From NCBI RefSeq assembly GCF_010389155.1, contig NC_057768.1:14568501-14632500 (forward strand): DNA of 64,000 nucleotides, written 5' to 3'. Each line of letters opens with the position of its first letter. Positions within the stretch are counted from its first letter, which is position 1. The DNA is from Erigeron canadensis. Taxonomy: Eukaryota > Streptophyta > Magnoliopsida > Asterales > Asteraceae. Below are positions 42,114-54,700 of the stretch, piece after piece. The position numbers and the translations under genes were made by a program. Below the pieces are notes generated by a model. It saw only the letters and a program-made list of their open reading frames with translations, did not search any database and was not told where the DNA came from.

Positions 42114-44489
42114 TATAACACCCCACCGTTGGCGAAAACATGAGGTGTCATGAAAAAGTACAGCACGACATGGAATTACATAGATATTGCTAAATGATAT
42201 AGAATATAATAAATATATTCCCAAAAGTATGAGTTCAAGTCATGATAGTGATAAAATAGGTTATTACAACCAAGCTTAAAAAGAAATAATCCAAGGCATG
42301 TAGCCTTAAAGTCTGACAATTAATAAGGAGCATTAATCTCCGACGTCCAGCCTAGCATAGCAGTCTTTATCCCTGATTAGCCTGAGCACCTGAAAAGTAT
42401 ACTAAAACGTGTCAACACAAAGGTTGGTGAGTTCGTAGGTTTTATGTCAAAAGTCTAGTAAAAGAAATAAGTATTTTGTCGATTCTTTTAAGTCTAAACA
42501 AGTAATAGTTCAATATATAACGAGCAGAGTTACGACATAATAAGTCCAAATGTCTCAATGTCTCAAAGTCCGGCCTTACGGTACCTGCCTTAGTCCAAAG
42601 TCTCAAAGTCTCAAGGCTCCAATACATACAAAAAGCACGTCAATTAATTAATGGCACAAGTCCATGTCTTATACTAGTGTCTTAGGAAATGTCATTATGT
42701 CTCGTCAAATGTCATAATATTTATAATAGTCTTATTGTCCTTATAAATCGCCCATGTAAAATGCTTCTTTTAATAATGTGACATTCGTAATGTTTATATC
42801 TTGTCAACTATTTATATTGAATGTCATTATAAAATATGTGAAGTTCGATAAGTCTTCGATTATTATTATACAAATGTATCATTTATTTAGTCCTTATAAA
42901 GTCTTTTTAGATATATATATATATGTATAGTATATGTCCATATTAAATTTAATTCTTATATATATACATATGTCCGTATCTATTTAATTCTTGTATATAT
43001 ATAGTTATGTCTAATAAGTCTTTATGTATATATTTATATATATATCCATATTGATTTCATAATTATGAAAATTGGAATTTAATTATAAACATGGGTCAAA
43101 TTAATTAAAATATAATTTAACTTTGTTTAAATACTTTAATTTTTGACTAAATTACCAAAATAATACCCAAACCCTAATCTTTATCATTAAGCCGCCGTTG
43201 ACCAACAGTTTGACCGATGGTTGACCGAACTGAAAAATCAAGATCTAAACACCAAAAGTACAACCCAAATCAAATTTTGAACCAAAGGCATTTTTCAGCC
43301 GGTTTGACCGGCGTTGACCGGCAGTTTGACTGAAGAATGACCGAATCAAAATCACAAACAAATCTAGATCTAACTAAAGAACCAATAAAAATTGCTTTTA
43401 TTCTTGGATTTTTAACAATTCCGGCATATACCCATGAACAATAACCGAAATCAAAGTCTAAGCATCAAATCTAAGCCTCAATATGTGATTTTCGGATACA
43501 AAGTAATCGGGTTAAAAGTTTTCGGATAAAAAGATTCCGGATCGAAGGGTTTTCGGATTTATGAACACGGAATTCAAAAAAGATTTCAGACCATGTCTTT
43601 AAACAAGCCTATATACTCATAACCAATATATATATATATATATACATTTTCGTCAAGATTTCGGATCTATATATATACATACATACATATATACTTCCGA
43701 TTTGTGTAAGAATATGTAAGATTTTCGGATTTTAAGGGAAAAGAAATATAACCGATTTACATATATACACATTCAAAAATCGATTTGTGGCTACAGATGT
43801 GAAGATTTTCAGATATATATATATGCATCCATAGCCGATTCATACATAAAGTGTAAGGAATTCATGATTTTCGAGATGAACAAACATCAAAGCACATCGA
43901 TTTAACCAAAACTTACCTAAATCTAAAAGAAAAGTGGAGAGAAGATGAAGATTTGTTGGTGGTTCGTGGTGGTTGTGTGATGGTCAGCCGAAATAGAGGG
44001 AGAACGAAGAGAGGGGGCGGCTGGGAATAGAGGGAGAAGAGAGAGAGGTGTGTGTGAAAGTTTTTGAGAGAAATGAGGGGAGGGGAGTTAGGGTTAGGGT
44101 TTTGTTAGGTCATAAGCTCCCTTGCCTCGTCTTTTGACTTTCTAGTAAATGGTTTGACCCGACAATTCAAGGAAACCCGACACCCGTTAAAACATTTTAT
44201 CGATATGTTTAAATGTAACTTTGAAATAGCTTACTTATAAAATCTTCAATTTATTTAATTTTAAGTATTTTATTTATTTTGGCAATTCCACAAGACAACT
44301 AGTATTCCTCCTGTTCTCGAGTTCACATACAATTTTTCTAATGTCTAAATGTTCATAAAGCACAAATCAAATAGAAATTGATTTATTCCGTGATAAAGTC
44401 TTATAAGACTAACGACGTACATAAACAAAACGAACTAAAAATGACCGGAAAAGTAATTCAGGAAAATCGCTCAGATGACGGTTGTCACA
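42114..44489 (-). repeat. Family-D chromovirus LTR (2,376 bp)
   Basis: On the minus strand it starts TGTGACAACCGTC at 44489 and ends GGGGTGTTATA at 42114. A PPT and pol end lie on its start side, a PBS and gag on its other side, so it serves as 3' LTR of one body and 5' LTR of another. It contains seven TTGAC motifs in 43142-43330, (TA)n tracts near 43626, and a GA-rich segment near 43980-44090. Confidence 0.88.
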
Positions 44490-44510
44490 GCATTACCCCG
44501 TTAAAAGAAT
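44490..44510 (-). other. Polypurine tract of family D
   Basis: ATTCTTTTAACGGGGTAATGC before the LTR. It follows AATTTCGGGACGAAATTC, a conserved end-of-pol motif of Del/Tekay-type chromoviruses. Confidence 0.75.
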
Positions 44511-44523
44511 TTCGTCCCGAAAT

Positions 44524-46698
44524 TCAACTCAAACTAGTCCTATTAAACAATTGGGGGTATTTTGTCTTGAAATGATCTTCCCGTTCCCAAGTATACTCAG
44601 GCCCTCGCTTTGAATTCCATCGAACTTTGACAAGTGTATACTTGGTTTTCTTTAGTTTCCGCACCTTGCGGTCCACAATCTCTTAAGGCTCTTCAGCAAA
44701 ATTCAACTTATCATCAATCCGGATTTCATCCATAGGCATATGAGGATCTTCAGCTAGATATTTTCGAAGATGCGACACATGAAATACGTCGTGAACTCCC
44801 TTAAGCTCTTCCGAAAGTCTCAATCAATAAGTTATTTCGCCAACTCTTTCTAGTATCTCAAAAGGTCCAATAAATCTAGGTCCAAGCTTTCTACTCTTGA
44901 CAAATCTAACCACTTCTTTCCAAGGGGAAACCTTAAGAAGTACACGGTCCCCAACATTGAATTCTAAAGGTCTACATATGACGTCGACATACTTCTTTTG
45001 TTGTTCACGTGCTAATCTAAGTCGCTCTTTAATCTGAATTATTTTCTTGGCAGTCTCTTCAATAACCAACTGGCTATCACCAAAGTCAGACCATGCGACA
45101 GGTGATCTACACTCCCGTCCATACAACGCCTTGAAAGGAGCCATATTAATACTCGCGTGATAACTATTGTTGTAAGAGAATTCTATCAAATGTAGATGGT
45201 CATCCCAGTTACCACAAAAATCTAAGACACAGGCTCTCAACATGACTTCTAAAGTCAGAATCGTACGTTCACTCTGACCATCAGTCTGTGGATGGTACGT
45301 CGTACTCATGTCTATCCTAGTCCCAAAGGCCTTCTGAAACCCTCGCCAAAACTGAGAATTAAAGCGAGTATCTCGGTCTGAAATAATCGAAACCGGTATG
45401 CCATGTTTCGATACGACTTCCTTTACTTACTTCCTCACCAATTTCTCTGTGGGGTCTTTTTCACGAATGGCCAAGAAATGAGTAGACTTTGTCAATCTAT
45501 CGACGATCACCCATATCATATCATGACCCTCCTTTGTCCTAGGTAGTTTGGTAATGAAATCCATAGTTATGTTCTCCCACTTCCATTCATGAATTTCTAG
45601 TTGTCTTAGTAATCCTGCAGGCTTTTGATGTTCCGCTTTCACCTTACAACCTCAGAAACATCTTTCTTCATGCCAGGCCACCAATATAACCCACGCAAAT
45701 CATAGTACATCTTGTCGGTGCCCGGATATACTGAATACCTTGTATTATGAGCTTCGTTCAATATCAATGTTCGTAAATCACCAGTAGAAGGAACCCATAG
45801 TCTGTCCATGAAGTACAAGCCGTCATCGTCTCTTCTATCCAATTGTGCTTCTATGATCTGATCTCTAACACTTCTTTGCACTGTAATACTCATAACACGT
45901 ACACGTCTAGCCTTAACCCTTTCCTTATGACTTAAGGCATCGGCCACTACATTGGCTTTCCCCGGGTGATAACGAATGTCACAGTCATAATCACTGAGTA
46001 ACTCAAGCCATCTTCGTTGTCTCATATTCAAATCTTGTTGATTGAAAATATGTTGTAAACTCTTATGATCCGTGTAGATTACACACTTGGTTCCATACAA
46101 ATAATGCCTCTAACACTTTAATGCAAAAACCACTGCTCCTAATTCCAGGTCATGAGTTGTGTAATTCTTCTCATGGACCTTCAATTGTCGTGAGGCATAA
46201 GCAATCACTTTGCCTCTTTGTATAAGCACATAACCTAATCCTTGACCCGATGCATCGCAATACACTACAAAGTCATCAGATCCTTCAGGCAGACTCAAAA
46301 TTGGCACATTACATTGCTTCTTGTTTGTCACCCCAGCCATACGGCCTATCCTTCTGAGTTAATTGCGTAAGCGGCAACGCAATCTTAGAGAAATTCTCAA
46401 TAAACCTTCTATAGTAGCCAGCCAGTCCAAGGAATTGTCTGACTTCAGTCGGTGTCTCTGGTGTTCTCTAGTTCTTGACTGAATCAATCTTGCTAGGATC
46501 CACGTGTATTCCATCCTTACTCATGACATGTCCCAAAAAGTGTACCTCATCAAGCCAAAACTCACATTTAGAAAATTTTCCATACAATTTTTCCTTCCTT
46601 AATAATTCTAGTACTTTTCTTAGATGTTCAGCATGTTCTTCCTTTGTCTTTGAGTAACTTAGGATGTCGTCGATGAACACAATCACAAACTTATCCAA
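44524..46698 (-). pseudogene. pol: Chromovirus pol, 3' part (RT end, RNase H, integrase, chromodomain)
   Basis: Minus-strand Ty3/Gypsy pol. It begins within RT at [10 protein letters not shown] (46690 downwards), followed by [15 protein letters not shown]. RNase [15 protein letters not shown] and [11 protein letters not shown]. Integrase: [10 protein letters not shown] zinc region, [12 protein letters not shown] (first Asp), ISDRDTRFNSQFW (second), STTYHPQTDGQSERT (Glu). A GPFEILERVG tail precedes a chromodomain-like end (VRKLKKTKYTLVKVRWN, GPEYTWEREDHFKTKYP), which assigns it to chromoviruses. Stops near 46467, 46108, 45428, 44820 and 44680 disable it. The 5' part of pol is absent: at 46709 it abuts a family-A U3. 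Confidence 0.9.
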
Positions 46699-46709
46699 AT
46701 ACGGTCGAC

Positions 46710-47222
46710 ATATTTATAGGCAAACATGTCTTGATGACATGGCAAATGCCGTACAAATATGGTTGGGTGCATTTATGGATTTGTAGCACAAATCCATAAC
46801 ATGTTTGTTTAAGGTAAAGTATGTAAGTTTCTTTGATGTGACTTGACATACTTTATTCTCAATATTTTGCTAAAACTATCCCAATCCCAGGTATAAAGTT
46901 ATTAACCGGGTAAAGGTTGTTTAAAGCCTGCAAAAAGACTTCCTCGTAATCAGTGAAAAAGTGTTGTAAAAATTTTTTCACTAAGGGCCTTCAGATCTTC
47001 AATCAAGTGGAATCTTCTCAGAGTTCTGCTCCTCAGAAATTTCCCTTCTTCAATCTTCAGTCTTCGACTTCAGAATGAACGTCTTCAGATATGTTGATCT
47101 TGATCCGAGGTGAAGCTTCAGAGAACTAATTCTGAGGGATGTCTCAGAATTTCTGTACAAGTATTTTCTGTGAGCTTCAATATTTCTGAACAAATTATAC
47201 TTGGTCGATTTTCGACCTAACA
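46710..47222 (-). repeat. U3 of the family-A 3' LTR, broken at the TATA box
   Basis: Minus-strand LTR start TGTTAGG at 47222, running through U3 to the TATAAATA complement at 46711-46718, where it stops. R and U5 are missing. Preceded on its start side by AAATAGGGGGAATT (47223-47239), so it is a 3' LTR. Confidence 0.9.
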
Positions 47223-47512
47223 AATTCCCCCTATTTGTTCTGGAATATTACATGCATTTTTAGACTTCTATCTATACATGTTTATAAGTCTAAAATGCAA
47301 GTTTTGTTTAAGTTATATGAAAAATTTTCTAAGGACATCTTATAGATCATTGATGTCTTAGAATGTTTACTTGTGTAAATTCTAATTCAAACCTACCATC
47401 TACTTGTAATGAGGGACTTGCAACGTATATACAGTACAAAATCTCAGAAATTGTTACAAGTACATATAATTCAAAAATAATTACAAGTATATGAAAATTT
47501 CAGAGTAAAAGA
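47223..47512 (-). other. 3' UTR of the right-hand element A with PPT and two hairpins
   Basis: PPT at 47223-47239. Hairpins at 47254-47298 (GCATTTTTAGAC/GTCTAAAATGC) and 47329-47361 (CTAAGGACATC/GATGTCTTAG). They lie in the same order and spacing as in the family-B copy at 30934-31083. Confidence 0.75.
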
Positions 47513-50500
47513 CTACTTCGTTGCAGCCCTGGAGCCCTCAGGTACATCGGCAGCTTTCCTCTTTAGTAAAGAGTCATTCTCCCCAAATAATCTTGTCTCC
47601 ATATCATTCTTGGCTTGCATCTTTTGTTGGATCCTCTGCATCCATGCGCCAATCAGACGAGACTTAGGCTTAGCCTTCAGAATGGGAATCATCTCTCTAT
47701 GTTTAGAAATGCCAAACTCGTGAACTGAAACCTAGTTATATTATGATGGGGCTCTCCCTTCCTTTGCCACTACCAGATCAAACAACTTCAAACCATCTTC
47801 TTTCAGAATTACCATATCAATGATCTTGGCAGGATGGGATATGTGCTTCAGATAATGTTCATAGTGAGCCAACTCTTGTTTCTTTTGGGCTGCACCAACA
47901 TCCTCATAAATTGGCTTGAAAGTGGAGAGATCCGCATCACGAACATTTTTCCTTGAACTCCTTGGTCCAGTCACTTTTGGCACAAATGGGGGCTTCAATA
48001 ATTGTTTTTCAACCTTTAGAACGCCACCCAAAATTTCTTTCTTTTTAATCTCCATCTCTTTCTTTCTGTTTTGCACTAAGTCCTCAATGGACAACTTGAA
48101 TGTGAGATGGTCTAGCTTTTGTTCCAGAGGTAAATATTGCATCCCATATTCATGTTCAGCCATTTCCCCCAATGCTTTCTGCACTCTTGGATCATTCTTA
48201 ATCTTTTGATATCTTTCAACTGGCAATCCAAGAGCTGCAGCATCAACCAGATCTATGGTACCCATGGCCAAGTGTTGTGCCCTTTCCTTTTCTTTGTTTT
48301 CTCTCCAAATAATGAATTGATTGGAGACTTGCTTCTGCAGGGCCACAAGCTTGTTGCTATCAACAGCTAGATCATGCAATGGATAACCATGTTCGTCCAC
48401 ATTTTCACCAACAACTAGGCCAGAATCCTTTGACCCTTTCTTCTTTGGTTCTTCAACCATCTGAGCTTTTCCTTTATCTTTCTTTGCATGCTCAGATGAT
48501 TGTGGATCAGATTGTTTCTTCTAAAGTTCCCCCTTAGCTTCAAATTGCCTTTTGGTTGCTTTAATTAATTCTTGTGTGCTGGCAAGCAAACCAATGGGCA
48601 TTTGACTTCCCCCTTTGGGGATCTCTGCGGGCATCTTTGAGTATAATTGAATTGCCTTTTGCATGCCCTGCAGAGGTTTCCAACTTTGTTGTGTCATACT
48701 ATCAGAAATCCCCTTCGTCATTGTTGAAAACTGAGCCCTTAACCTGAATGATGAGTTAAGGTTTAGCTTCTCATGCTCGAAAACTTCCTTTAGCATTTTT
48801 CTATCAGCTTCAGTAAAAGATGGGGGAGGAGGAACAACAGCTGCAAGCTCCTTCCTGAGGATGGTCAGAATGTCATCCAGCTTCTGAGACTGGTCTTGGA
48901 CAGTTTTATTAAAAGTGGACACTGAATTCTTAATTTCTTCAACAGCCTTGTCCACTCTTTCATTGGCTTTGGTGGTAAAGTCCTCGACCATCTCTTTGAC
49001 CCTGTCCTCAAATTTAGATGCAATGGCAGTTGTCAGCTGAGCAACCAGATTCTGAGACAACTCCAAATGCACCTTTTCAATCATATCATCAACACTTGGT
49101 TTCTTCACCAATTCAGACACCTCTTTTCCGACTGCCAGAACATCTTGTTTCATAATTTCAACACTAGATGTCAGATTCACAACAACTGAACTCTGCACAT
49201 CTCGTTTGGTAAGTCTGAAAGCTTCTCTGATGGTTGAACTAATCTTATTGCAAGCCATCACAAGTTCATTTAGCTTCCCACCCACCAGTCCTTCATTACC
49301 AGCTACCTTGGTGAACTCAGTTCCAAGGAATATCTGAGCACACTTCAAATCATTCAAGGACCTGGTGTTGGCAGTTAGAGATTTAGATAAGTCCTCCACC
49401 TTGAGAAGTAGGTTTTGGACTTCAGTATGACTCTTCTATAACTGTGCTTCCATACACAAAGGAGGTGGTGGTTGTGCAGAAGCAGAAGCAACAAAAGGCA
49501 AAGTACGAAGGCCAACAAGAGCTCTTTCCAATTGTGCATCAGTTAGACCCTCAGATTCAATTTCTGAGTCCAGTTCCTTTTCTTGCTCTTCTGGCACATC
49601 ATATGTCCTTTGTAGTGGAACATTGTGAATTTGGGGGTGTAAGTGTTGAAGTTGTGGTTGAAAGGTTGGTGAAGTTATAAAAGCAGGAGTTGAGCCTTCA
49701 GGAAACAAAGGGTGTGCATGTGAAATTGGTGGTGGGTGATATGGTTGTTCATAAAAAATATTTGGATTTTTTGGGGGAGGTTGGACATTTGTGAGATTGA
49801 AGGTTGGCATAGAACCAGACGACTGGTTCTCCTTCAATAAGTCCTCATCAAACTCAAAGTCAGCAAGGGAATCAAGATTCCCCTGAAGTGGCTCATCTTC
49901 ATCCCATAATGAAGTCAAGACTTCACCCTGATTAGATATGCCCTGCACCTTACCACTGGTGCCAGTTCTAGAAGCTGGTTCAACAACTACTTCAAGAGTA
50001 GATGCATCGTTACCAGTTATAGAGATAGGCTCCGCCGCAGCATCTTCAGCATCTTCGCCTGCAATAGTCGATACCGGGGTTGCCTCTGTAATTCTTGTGC
50101 GATCTCCAAGAATCCCTTCATCGGCTGCAGAAGTTGAAACCTCAGTTTCTCTGGGTATCACCTGAGAAACATCAACAGTTTGTGCAATGGAAGTGTGTAA
50201 GATTTGTGAGGTTTCAGGGAGTGCAAGTGCAGACTCAACTTCTATTGTGTGTTGCCCTGACACACCTAAGTTTTCTTCACCATCTCCTCCTACAGAAATT
50301 TTGGAGATGGTTGCTTGTGGGTTTTCCCTTTGACTCGATTCTTCTGGTTCCTTTTGGGAGGTACTAGAAGGGTGTGTTTCGGTGGTAGTGTCCTTGGGCT
50401 GTGAGGACTTCTTAAATTTTCGTCGTTTTAAGACGCCATTTGGAGATCCTGAGGGATCTTTTGGGAGATCCTCAGGTTGGTCATTGGATGGGGGTTGTGA

Positions 50501-51397
50501 CTGGGTAGTTGAGGTTGTTTTGGGTTTAACCAACATCAATAATTTATCACCAGGTGCACCGGTGGGTCTCGCATTCTTTTGTGACCCGCCCAGTGACCTT
50601 TCTGAGCCAGCCAGTAGTGTTGTGTCAGTTTTAGTAAATACCTGAAGCATTGCAGCAGAAAGTTCAGGTTCTGGATCAGATGTAGAAAGCCTTGATAGAT
50701 CCTTGCAAAACTCTGTGGCTGACTGCTCAGGTCCCCCTTCAGAATATGCGTCTCCCAGAATATGCACAAAGCAGACGCTCAGAAATCTGGGAAATGAAAT
50801 ATGTGGACTTCTCTTTCCTTTCAGTTTAGCCACCAGCTGAGAGAAAAGCATCTCAACATAGTGCACAGTGATCCCATTCCATAAGTAATAACCCATCTCC
50901 ACTTGGATCAATGAGATCTAATCCAAGCCACCATAGTTACCACCTAGGTACTCAACTATGTGAGTCCAGAAAAACCTCCAACAATTTCTAAATCCCGAGA
51001 TGAAAATATGCCCTGAGGTTTTCAAATTTCCTTTACCATCAACCATATTGTCAGGATGACACATTCCTTTGTGCCATCCTTGAGAGTGAAAGCAATGGAT
51101 TTATCATCCTTGCTTACTTCGGCTGTCTACCAGAATTGTAAAAGATATCTATGGAATAGAATCTCTGGATCTACAGTCAAGGCAAAAGAAAGAGGACATT
51201 CCTCAAGAAATTTATTGATTCTACCCATGAAATTTTTGTTTCTAGCATTAAGGGCAGCTTTAAAATTATTCATATTAAAACGAATGGCCTTGGCTTCAAA
51301 CTTTTCTGGCCAATTTGAACTGGCCTTGACTGCAGGCTTTGGAGGATTATATTCGAAAGTAATGAGAGATTTTGCTTGGATGGTTGTTTTGCCATGA
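47513..51397 (-). pseudogene. ORFX copy 3, nearly full length
   Basis: Minus-strand third ORF between pol and the 3' LTR, about 1,290 codon positions including breaks. Start MAKTTIQAKSLITFEYNPP. N-terminal conserved domain to about 50730 (MGRINKFL, RYLLQFW, KSIAFTLKDGT, EYLGGNYGGLD, FPRFLSVCFVHILGDAY). Long Ser/Thr/Pro/Gln-rich acidic middle (50600-49450). Helical coiled-coil (49399-48700; ASKFEDRVKEMVEDFTTK). Basic, Lys-rich C-terminal domain (LGLPVERYQKIKNDPRVQ) ending GSRAATK with TAG at 47513. Breaks: stops near 51130, 50917, 49435 and 48520, a frameshift near 47725, and a deletion near 51058. No signal peptide, membrane helix or enzyme motif is visible. It occupies the 'env-like' slot of Sireviruses, but nothing seen supports membrane function. 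Confidence 0.8.
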
Positions 51398-51733
51398 TGA
51401 ATTGATTTTGGAAGGATGAAGATGAAAAGAATGTGATTTAGGGTTCGAGTGTTTGAGAGAATAGAGAAAATTGGAGAGTAAATGAAAAATGAAGTAACTG
51501 TGAGAATGATTTTTGGAAAGAGTATTTATATTTTTGAAGGGAATACTAAGGATTTCTAAAGAAAACAAAATAAAAAGAATTTTGAAATTCAAACCCAATT
51601 AAAAGAAATAATATTTTATTAAAAGGTAATTTTGATCGGGTTTGAAATCCGAAATAATTTTTGGTTACACGTTCACATTTAATGCAACAACGGCCATGAC
51701 CCCACATTTTCCAAAAATATTCAACCTTGTTTA
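51398..51733 (-). promoter_or_regulatory. Conserved internal promoter and 5' UTR for ORFX copy 3
   Basis: Counterpart of 8372-8752: TATAAATACT at 51530-51521 (minus), a CT-rich leader, ACGTGT upstream, and the same TCAAACCCGATCAAAATTAC block. The ATG follows about 130 bp after the TATA box. Interrupted upstream by the solo LTR at 51734. Confidence 0.6.
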
Positions 51734-54700
51734 TGTAACACCTCAACTAAGGCGGAACAATGAGATGTACAGAAAGTCGAGTATTCAAAACAAAGGATTA
51801 TAAATAACATTCACCATAGCTTTATTTGATAAAAAGAATTTACAATGTACAAACATGTGAACCAATTTCCAAGTACAAATGCGTCCACCATACTTGGATA
51901 TTAAGTGCACGAACCAAATAACAAGCACATGAAATAGTAAACTATAATGATCAAGGCGGATTCCATTGCCTATCACAAGGTTTGATCTTTGACTCCAAAG
52001 TGCAATGCAAATAATCATGAAGCATATAAATCCTCAATGCTTAAGCTTATTTCCTGAAAAGCATGAAGAAAAGTGTCAACTACGAAAACGTAGTTGGTGA
52101 GTGCATAGGTTTTTATATAAATCTTGGTACATCACCGTTTTAATACTTAGAAAACCGATTACTATTACATTTTGAAATATCCAAACCATATGACCGACAA
52201 AATTTTCATATCATGTTATCAAGTTTCCAAATACCATAATGTCATATCAAGACTTGGAAAAATCCATAGTAAAATTTCAGGTTCTCATTTGTCAAATCAT
52301 CATGAGAGAAAAAGTATATAAATCGATTAATCGTATATCATACTAAAATCATTCGGTTACCAAAATCATTTCAATATCACCAATTTCAACGTCTTTCAAG
52401 ATATCATATGAGGGACGATACCCAATCCGTATGTTCAAACAATTTCAAATTATCAACAATATTAATATCAATTTCAGTTAGCCACAAGGGCATAATTCAA
52501 TATCAATTTCATTTAGCCACAAAGGCATAATTTACATAATTTTGATGAGTAAATGCTTGAGCCACTACTACTACCATTTTATCAAGTCCAACAATATATA
52601 TAATTCATTTTATGGCACAAGCTGTCAATCAAGTGCCGTATTAATAAGAATAGGGTCGTGCCATGGAGACGACCATTCAAATTTAAGGTAGCTAGAATAT
52701 CGCGTGGTCGGACTAGGAATGATGGCCGTCACAAAGGCAACCAAACATCCCATCGTTACACGTTGGGTGGGTGGACGAATCCTAGTTGCGCAACTTTCTA
52801 ACTACAGGCCTCCACTTTTGGAGTAAATAGTACTGTACCGAAAGAAAACGGGTTGACAGAACTCAAGCTCATCATGAAGCATTTATCACATTGAACATAC
52901 GAAACAATTTCATTTCATAATCATATTATCAAAAATCATTTGATATATATATGTATATAAAAGCAATTTTCATTTACATATCATGCTTTTCACCCCGATA
53001 GTTAAACACATAAAATAGTTTGAAAGGGGGCTATGACTCACCTTGATATGCCGCATATTATATTCACTTATCCAAAATAGGTACTTCCCATCTATAGCTT
53101 CCTTGACCATATATCCATTATGTTCCTCCATCATATTTCAAGCCAAGACTATCCCTACGATAGGACTAATATACGTAAGTTCCTATCTTAAGCCATCACT
53201 TAGAAATGCCACTTTCATTATGTTGCTATCTATTGTGGGATCCAAGTATATTGCTAACATTCACATCATTTTGGTTGTAGAGATTGATGATGAAAAAGGT
53301 TACTTTAATTACTTGCGTAGTTATAAGTTGTTAGATTTTTGGTAACTTGACTTCATTTGTGGTTTTACTTGGCATCTTAGGTTATCATATAGAAATGTCA
53401 TATTAAGTTATGTTATCCTTATTCATCATTTGTTGTGTAACCGATTTTAGCGCAAATTAGCATTTGTGATATCAATATATAGCTTGGTTAACATAATTTA
53501 TGCCTATCACACTTAATTATATTTGTTTTATTTTGATTACACTTATCTCATGAAATTAGTTTAAGTGTTATGGGCCATTATCAATTGGGCCAAAATGTGA
53601 TGGGTTTTTAAGTAACTTGGGCTTAATTTAGTTATTGGGCTTCACCTTATTTGGGTTATGTGCTTAATGGGTTATATTGGTTATTGGACTATATGGTTTG
53701 TTGGGCCAAGTGGGCCTACTGATTTATATTCCTTATGGACTCATTAGTTGGGCCGGGCTAGCCCATTAACTCCTTAGTGTATCATTTAGCCCATTACACT
53801 AATGATTAGCTTCTTTCAAAATTTTCTGTTTTTACCTTAGTGCATCATTTAGCACATTTTTATGAAATGTTGGCTACTATTTTGGGGTCAAGCCGAATTA
53901 TTTGGACCTTCATGATTTTTACACAGTGACTTATATGTATCTAGTATTTTTGTGAATTTTTGGTGAATTTTTAGATAATGTTTGGTGTCCTTAAAAATTA
54001 TCCAAACACAAACTATCCTGAATGGGCACTCCTTGCAACATCAGAAGTTTTATAAAAGTTCTTGATGTTCTGATTGTTAGAAAAATCGCATGACTTTATT
54101 TTAAGTTCACGACACATTGTAATTACTTTCCACCAAGTATGACCTCCTGGAACCTTATGGATTAGGAGATAAAAATTGTTAAAGTTCATAAAATATTCAG
54201 GCAAAATAACAGTTTGACCAGTTTCAGTAGAAAAATCATATCTTTCGTTTGGTTTAGTATTTTTAAGTAATTCTAGTTGGTGGTTATTTTTAACTCGTTC
54301 CTCTACAACTTTTATTTTGAAAGTTTTTCTTGAAAATGGATTCTGTCAGCTTACTTTGTTTGCCCAATGCATACCTTTAGTTTATGGCTTCACCCAATAC
54401 TTATTTTGGCAAACCCAATACATTTTGTTCATCCTAATTCATCTCTTAATCTTTCATTAGTGTTTTCTCCTGATTTTATTTCATATTTTATGGACAAATC
54501 ATGTGATGAAAGTAATGAATTTATATTTGTGTTCTTGTGATTTTGGTTAGTGATTTTTATGCATTGTTTTGTCTTGAATTCTTATAAAATACTTATTTCT
54601 TGTACTAACTTCATAAATCCCAGATTATTAACATGTAATTTAACATCAAAATATATACATGAAATCATCAATTAAAGACCCATCTCAAATTCCAAATCAA

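Noticed and set aside
44085..44105. Telomere-like TTAGGGTTAGGG near the start of the family-D LTR
   Set aside because: Only two units inside a GA-rich LTR segment; too short for an interstitial telomere.
47513..51397. ORFX as an envelope gene
   Set aside because: No signal peptide, transmembrane helix, furin site or fusion peptide could be seen; position alone is not enough.
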